NCBI GenBank assembly: GCA_000444245.1
Contig: ATSW01007426.1
Coordinates: forward strand, 1 to 21,189
Direction of reading: 5' to 3'
Length of the DNA stretch: 21,189 nucleotides
Origin: Botryllus schlosseri
Lineage: Eukaryota > Chordata > Ascidiacea > Stolidobranchia > Styelidae
Below are positions 18,801 to 21,189 of the stretch, one piece after another; position 1 is the first letter of the stretch; each line of letters begins with the position of its first letter. Position numbers and translations under genes: made by a program. The notes under the pieces were generated by a model, which saw nothing but the letters and a program-made list of their open reading frames with translations, was not told the DNA's origin and did not search any database.

Positions 18801-20508
18801 TCACAGGTCGCAAAGCACTGTGTTACACAATAGCCTACTCTCAAAACTCTTAAAATAACTACCATACTTTACTCAACACTAGTAATGTGCAGCACTATAT
18901 TTCGTTGCCTTGCCTTTTGCTCTGTCAGATCAGGGTTTGAAAATAATGAATGCTTATAAAGTCGATAATAATGCTCCTTAAGAAAGGAAGCGCAAGAAAG
19001 AACAGTCAAAATCATTTCAAGTTGTCAAGGGCATTAAGAAACCTTGTGTGTTGTTTGTAAAATTACAATGATATGAACTGGATTTTCTTGAGAGTTAGTT
19101 GTAACTTTAAAGCATAAACGCATCTCGTCAAAAGTCGAGTCATCTAGTACTCACAAAAACAAACATCAGCATAAAGTGAATGGCCAATTACCAGTGAATC
19201 ACATGCAATACAACCAACATTGATACGGTCACAAAAGACATTCACGAACCTGAACACCCTCAAGTTATTTTGCGGATCTGAGAGGAGAGCACGAAGTGCT
19301 TTGTGCATACGTTTTTTCGAACCGGAAAATAAATCCACAGGACAATATGTGCTGAGTCTGTCGTAAGTCTTATTTTGCACTTTGACCTGCTGAAACTGGC
19401 TGTATTTACACCGGTCGTCACCTATTGAATGAATCAAGAATGTTGCGATGGGTGCAGTGTGCAGAAGAAACATTAAGGTCAGGAATCACAATGTCATAAT
19501 ACTCACCAATTAATATAAAACCTTGTTTGGGCTTAATTTCAACGCTGATAGGAAGGTTTTCGGTCGACATCGCAGGTGGAAGTATTTGACAAAAATCAGG
19601 CATTAGAATTCCAAATTTCAGGGTCTGATCGATTACCTATAGAGAAGATTTAGGAAAAATACTAAAACACAGTAAAATATAAATATCGCAATGAAATCGC
19701 AGGCTGCACATCCGCACATACATACTCTAGTAGTTGCAAGGCCCCCTATATCATTAGAAAGCGGTGACAGCTAGACTATGAATAAAATTAGTGAATAATG
19801 GAGATAAAAAATAATTTAAAAAACATAAATTATGTCAACATATTTTCCTGTGTAGAGTCAGTATACGCACAAATCATAAACACATTTCATGCGTATCATA
19901 CCATTAAAAATTCACACTTATTTGTTGGTGCACAAATTTTGTCCGAAGGCGCATGTTGCGCACTCTGCTAAGAAATGTATTTGCGTGCATTTTACACCGA
20001 AGGCGTACACAGCTGGAATGACATGAAAGTTTTGAAGAGAAAATTTTTGGCATTGTGAATCCACCACAACAGAATAGTCCTGAAAACTTCATTTTAGGTA
20101 GTAATTCCACGTCTCAAATCAATCAAAATGAGTCACTTAGCTAAGAATCTTAGCCGAACCCATTTGAATTCGATGCAATTTTACCAACATTCAAATAAGT
20201 TATCCTATCAGGATCTTCCTGGCCAGATCGACAAGTAGATTACATTCGCATGGTCAAGACATCCGAATTGGAGGGGTAGTATCTACTAAGATTTGAACTT
20301 TTCAATTCGCAGCAAAAATACCTTGTTGATTCTAACTTTGGGACGGTCAGATTCAATCTTCCTTGATATCATCTTCAAAAATTCTTTGCTGACAAAAGCC
20401 TTCTGAATAGGGAAGCACACAGTGCAGCTTTGCATCAATGGATGCGCAATGTGTCGGATAAAACATAATTCGCTTTCCGTTGCATCATTCGCGCGGTACT
20501 CACTGCAA
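15096..20508 (-). CDS. IPPK: inositol-pentakisphosphate 2-kinase, exons 2 to last (first exon not found)
   Basis: IPPK phosphorylates Ins(1,3,4,5,6)P5 at the 2-position with ATP to make InsP6. Four exons join in consistent phase: 20508-20322, 19636-19507, 19421-19250 and 15867-15096, giving about 420 codons to a TAG stop. Family landmarks in order: EIKPKQGF in exon B (active-site EIKPK motif); CPVDLFSGSKKRM and PQNNLRVFRGGDVIF spanning the exon C/D junction (substrate-binding region; human CPLDLYSGNKQRM, QNNLKIFKNGELIY); FKDCSIIMTF (human AKDCSIMIAL) with the Mg-binding Asp; and VVDSDPKPASRIPGYY (human VLDLDLKPYESIPHQY). The ATP-binding N-terminus (human GEGNKSLVV region) was sought up to 21189 and not found, so exon 1 is probably outside the window. 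The C-terminus stops about where human has KLDGK, some 35-40 residues early. All junctions are GT-AG. Confidence 0.93.
15901..17525 (+). mobile_element. inverted-repeat DNA transposon in the IPPK intron, class unresolved
   Basis: The left end TGTAACA and, inside it, TTTTTTTGTTCCC, AGGTTCTAATCAAT mirror the right end read inward: TGTAACACGATTTTTGTTCC, GGGTTCTAATTGATATTTC. The imperfect terminal repeat is about 60 bp. The interior carries a decayed plus-strand transposase-like frame (16343-16967). No target duplication is evident next to the termini (ACACAA on the left, GGGTGT on the right), so the exact ends or class are uncertain. It lies antisense to IPPK, only 34 bp from the last-exon acceptor, so the branch-point region of that intron may lie within transposon sequence. 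Confidence 0.8.
16343..16967 (+). pseudogene. C-terminal part of an uncharacterised transposase-like protein family, decayed
   Basis: Peptides visible: FVGEKNVKQTRLINPNKVLM, PPLHIKLGLIK, then KALDKGGDAFQFLQNLF, FIDSQLKNIFKSNDF, KAWDSFADLVNGFLGN, NYAELVANLLKSYGNMGCRM, MKLHMLDAHLDEFKDNMGAY and, further on, KRLHQDIKDFEMRYQG, DYVWALMRESRDAEYKRKS. From memory this is the C-terminal region of proteins annotated only as uncharacterised and present in many copies in arthropods and Hydra (relatives read HIKLGLMKNFVKA, SDEHGERFHQDI, EKRYQG, LADYCW). The copy is not intact; the frame is interrupted at a small number of points and the N-terminal part is absent. I infer it belongs to the surrounding transposon because it sits between its inverted repeats. 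Confidence 0.7.
17526..17825. other. IPPK intron, nothing recognised
   Basis: AT-rich intronic DNA with no gene or repeat ends visible. Confidence 0.4.
17826..18215 (+). other. coding-like stretch of unknown origin inside the IPPK intron
   Basis: All three plus-strand frames stay open for 71-73 codons in overlapping fashion (17826-18041, 17903-18124, 17989-18204), in a stretch less AT-rich than its flanks. Peptides such as LERPDLYKSYPELLSKMQRI look protein-like, but I recognise no family. It may be a decayed copy of a coding sequence or chance. Confidence 0.3.
18216..19249. other. IPPK intron, nothing recognised
   Basis: Only short, unsupported frames (for example plus 18463-18666 and minus 18470-18661). 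No repeat ends or RNA were seen. Confidence 0.4.
19250..19421 (-). CDS. IPPK: IPPK exon C
   Basis: This exon is 172 nt; acceptor TTCAATAG|GT, donor TGTTCAG|GTTCGT. It encodes DDRCKYSQFQQVKV, YCPVDLFSGSKKRMHKALRA and LLSDPQNNLRVFR, the inositol-phosphate-binding segment. The last Arg codon is completed across a 3.4-kb intron that holds the transposon at 15901-17525. Confidence 0.93.
19507..19636 (-). CDS. IPPK: IPPK exon B
   Basis: This exon is 130 nt; acceptor TCTCTATAG|GT, donor ATTG|GTGAGT. It encodes GILMPDFCQILPP and LPISVEIKPKQGFILI, matching human GYAMCLPNLTRL and ILCVEIKPKCGFIP. The EIKPK block is invariant in the family. Confidence 0.92.
19637..20321. other. IPPK intron between exons A and B, nothing recognised
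   Basis: 685 bp bounded by the exon A donor and exon B acceptor. A 68-codon minus frame (19904-20110) shows no similarity to IPPK. Confidence 0.6.
20322..20508 (-). CDS. IPPK: IPPK exon A (earliest exon visible)
   Basis: About 187 nt. The donor is AACAAG|GTATTT. The acceptor is TTTTTCAG at 20509, with an in-phase alternative TTGCAG six bases later (exon starting at 20502). It encodes ESELCFIRHIAHPLMQ, then SKEFLKMISRKIESDRPKVR, matching human LEFVKQLCLKIQSERPESR. The preceding exon, with the Gly-rich ATP-binding loop, was not found. Confidence 0.85.
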
Positions 20509-21189
20509 CTGAAAAAGATGCATGCTGTTGAAATAGTGTGAATAAATTCATACAGTGTCAATATATACTTTGGCAGTCACTGCTCTATGTGATCTAGACT
20601 GGAAGCCTGTTTATGTTCAAGTTCGACAAAGTTGGGTTAATTTGACACCATCGCAGTAAGAAACAGTTTACGAGTGGTCCGGTTCAGTTTTGGTACCTTA
20701 CCTGGATATCAAGAAGAGAGCTAACAATTCAATGACCAAGCACAGGGATATTGCAGAATAGTAGATCTGTAGTGATTTGGATTGAAGCAGATGAGTTCAA
20801 GTACTATTTATATTCAGAATGTTTCGACTACAATTTAATTTGGGTTTTGATTAAGGAAAAACTTTATTCATGCCAAGGGAACCAATATACATTGATCTGA
20901 GTCATGAAGTATACTAGCACAGTGAGCAACTTCACATACACACAAATGTCATCGACCAGTTTTCAATTACTATCTACAACATTATGCTCCATTCTAATGC
21001 TGTGAAGGTAAAAGTTATGAACTGATAGGTTTTCTCCATCGGTCACTGATGACACCGTAGGTCTGCCTTGTAGCAAGTGGTATCAGCTACAGGTACTCGA
21101 CTTGAAACCAAATCAGTCAGGTATTTTATTTGGACAGCGCAGTCACTCATAACACTATGAAATAGATGAAGCATGCATATATTCTGAGA
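20509..21189. other. IPPK upstream intron, exon 1 not found
   Basis: The minus strand was read in three frames for a Gly-rich GEGN-type ATP loop and none was seen. A potential donor (TATCCAG|GTAAGG) occurs near 20700, but the frames before it do not resemble IPPK. Confidence 0.4.

Noticed and set aside
20690-20760. Possible IPPK exon 1 ending at TATCCAG|GTAAGG
   Set aside because: The splice donor is plausible, but no frame before it shows the Gly-rich ATP loop or any IPPK N-terminal similarity.

Overview
The window is animal nuclear DNA. Two conserved eukaryotic genes are split by GT-AG introns, and the sequence between them is full of short DNA transposons with 8-bp target duplications. 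No operons, Shine-Dalgarno sites or CRISPR arrays are present. A cluster of scattered N bases inside a repeat suggests a draft assembly. The organism is probably an invertebrate, because the transposon families resemble those I know from arthropods, cnidarians and invertebrate deuterostomes. I cannot name the species from sequence alone.

Layout. (1) 1-2151, minus strand: the first two coding exons of a FOXRED2-like ER flavoprotein (exon 1 1971-2151, exon 2 1209-1372). The gene continues beyond the left edge, and two small hAT-like elements lie downstream of exon 2. (2) 2152-3713: its upstream region, with an 18-bp duplicated motif and nothing else recognisable. (3) 3714-12320: a transposon graveyard made almost wholly of hAT-type (8-bp TSD) elements inserted into each other. 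At 4578-7445 the nesting is three levels deep and includes an element inserted into another copy of itself. At 7.6-9.9 kb lies the relic of an autonomous hAT whose transposase (SCAND3/ZBED-like) is interrupted by a 904-bp element. At 10018-12176 a further hAT element carries a third, reversed copy of the self-nesting family. (4) 12.5-13.3 kb: a tRNA-derived SINE on the minus strand and a 31-bp perfect hairpin. (5) 15096-20508, minus strand: four exons of inositol-pentakisphosphate 2-kinase (IPPK), covering the protein from about residue 45 to the stop; the first exon is not visible. Its largest intron (about 3.4 kb) contains a 1.6-kb inverted-repeat DNA transposon with a decayed copy of an uncharacterised transposase-like protein family.

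The two host genes act separately: FOXRED2 in ER-associated degradation, IPPK in making InsP6. Nothing here links them beyond adjacency and shared orientation. The main interest is the mobile DNA: repeated nesting with intact target duplications gives a readable relative chronology, and one family carries a conserved CACGTG/TGACGTCA double site in every copy. I found no convincing new gene system.
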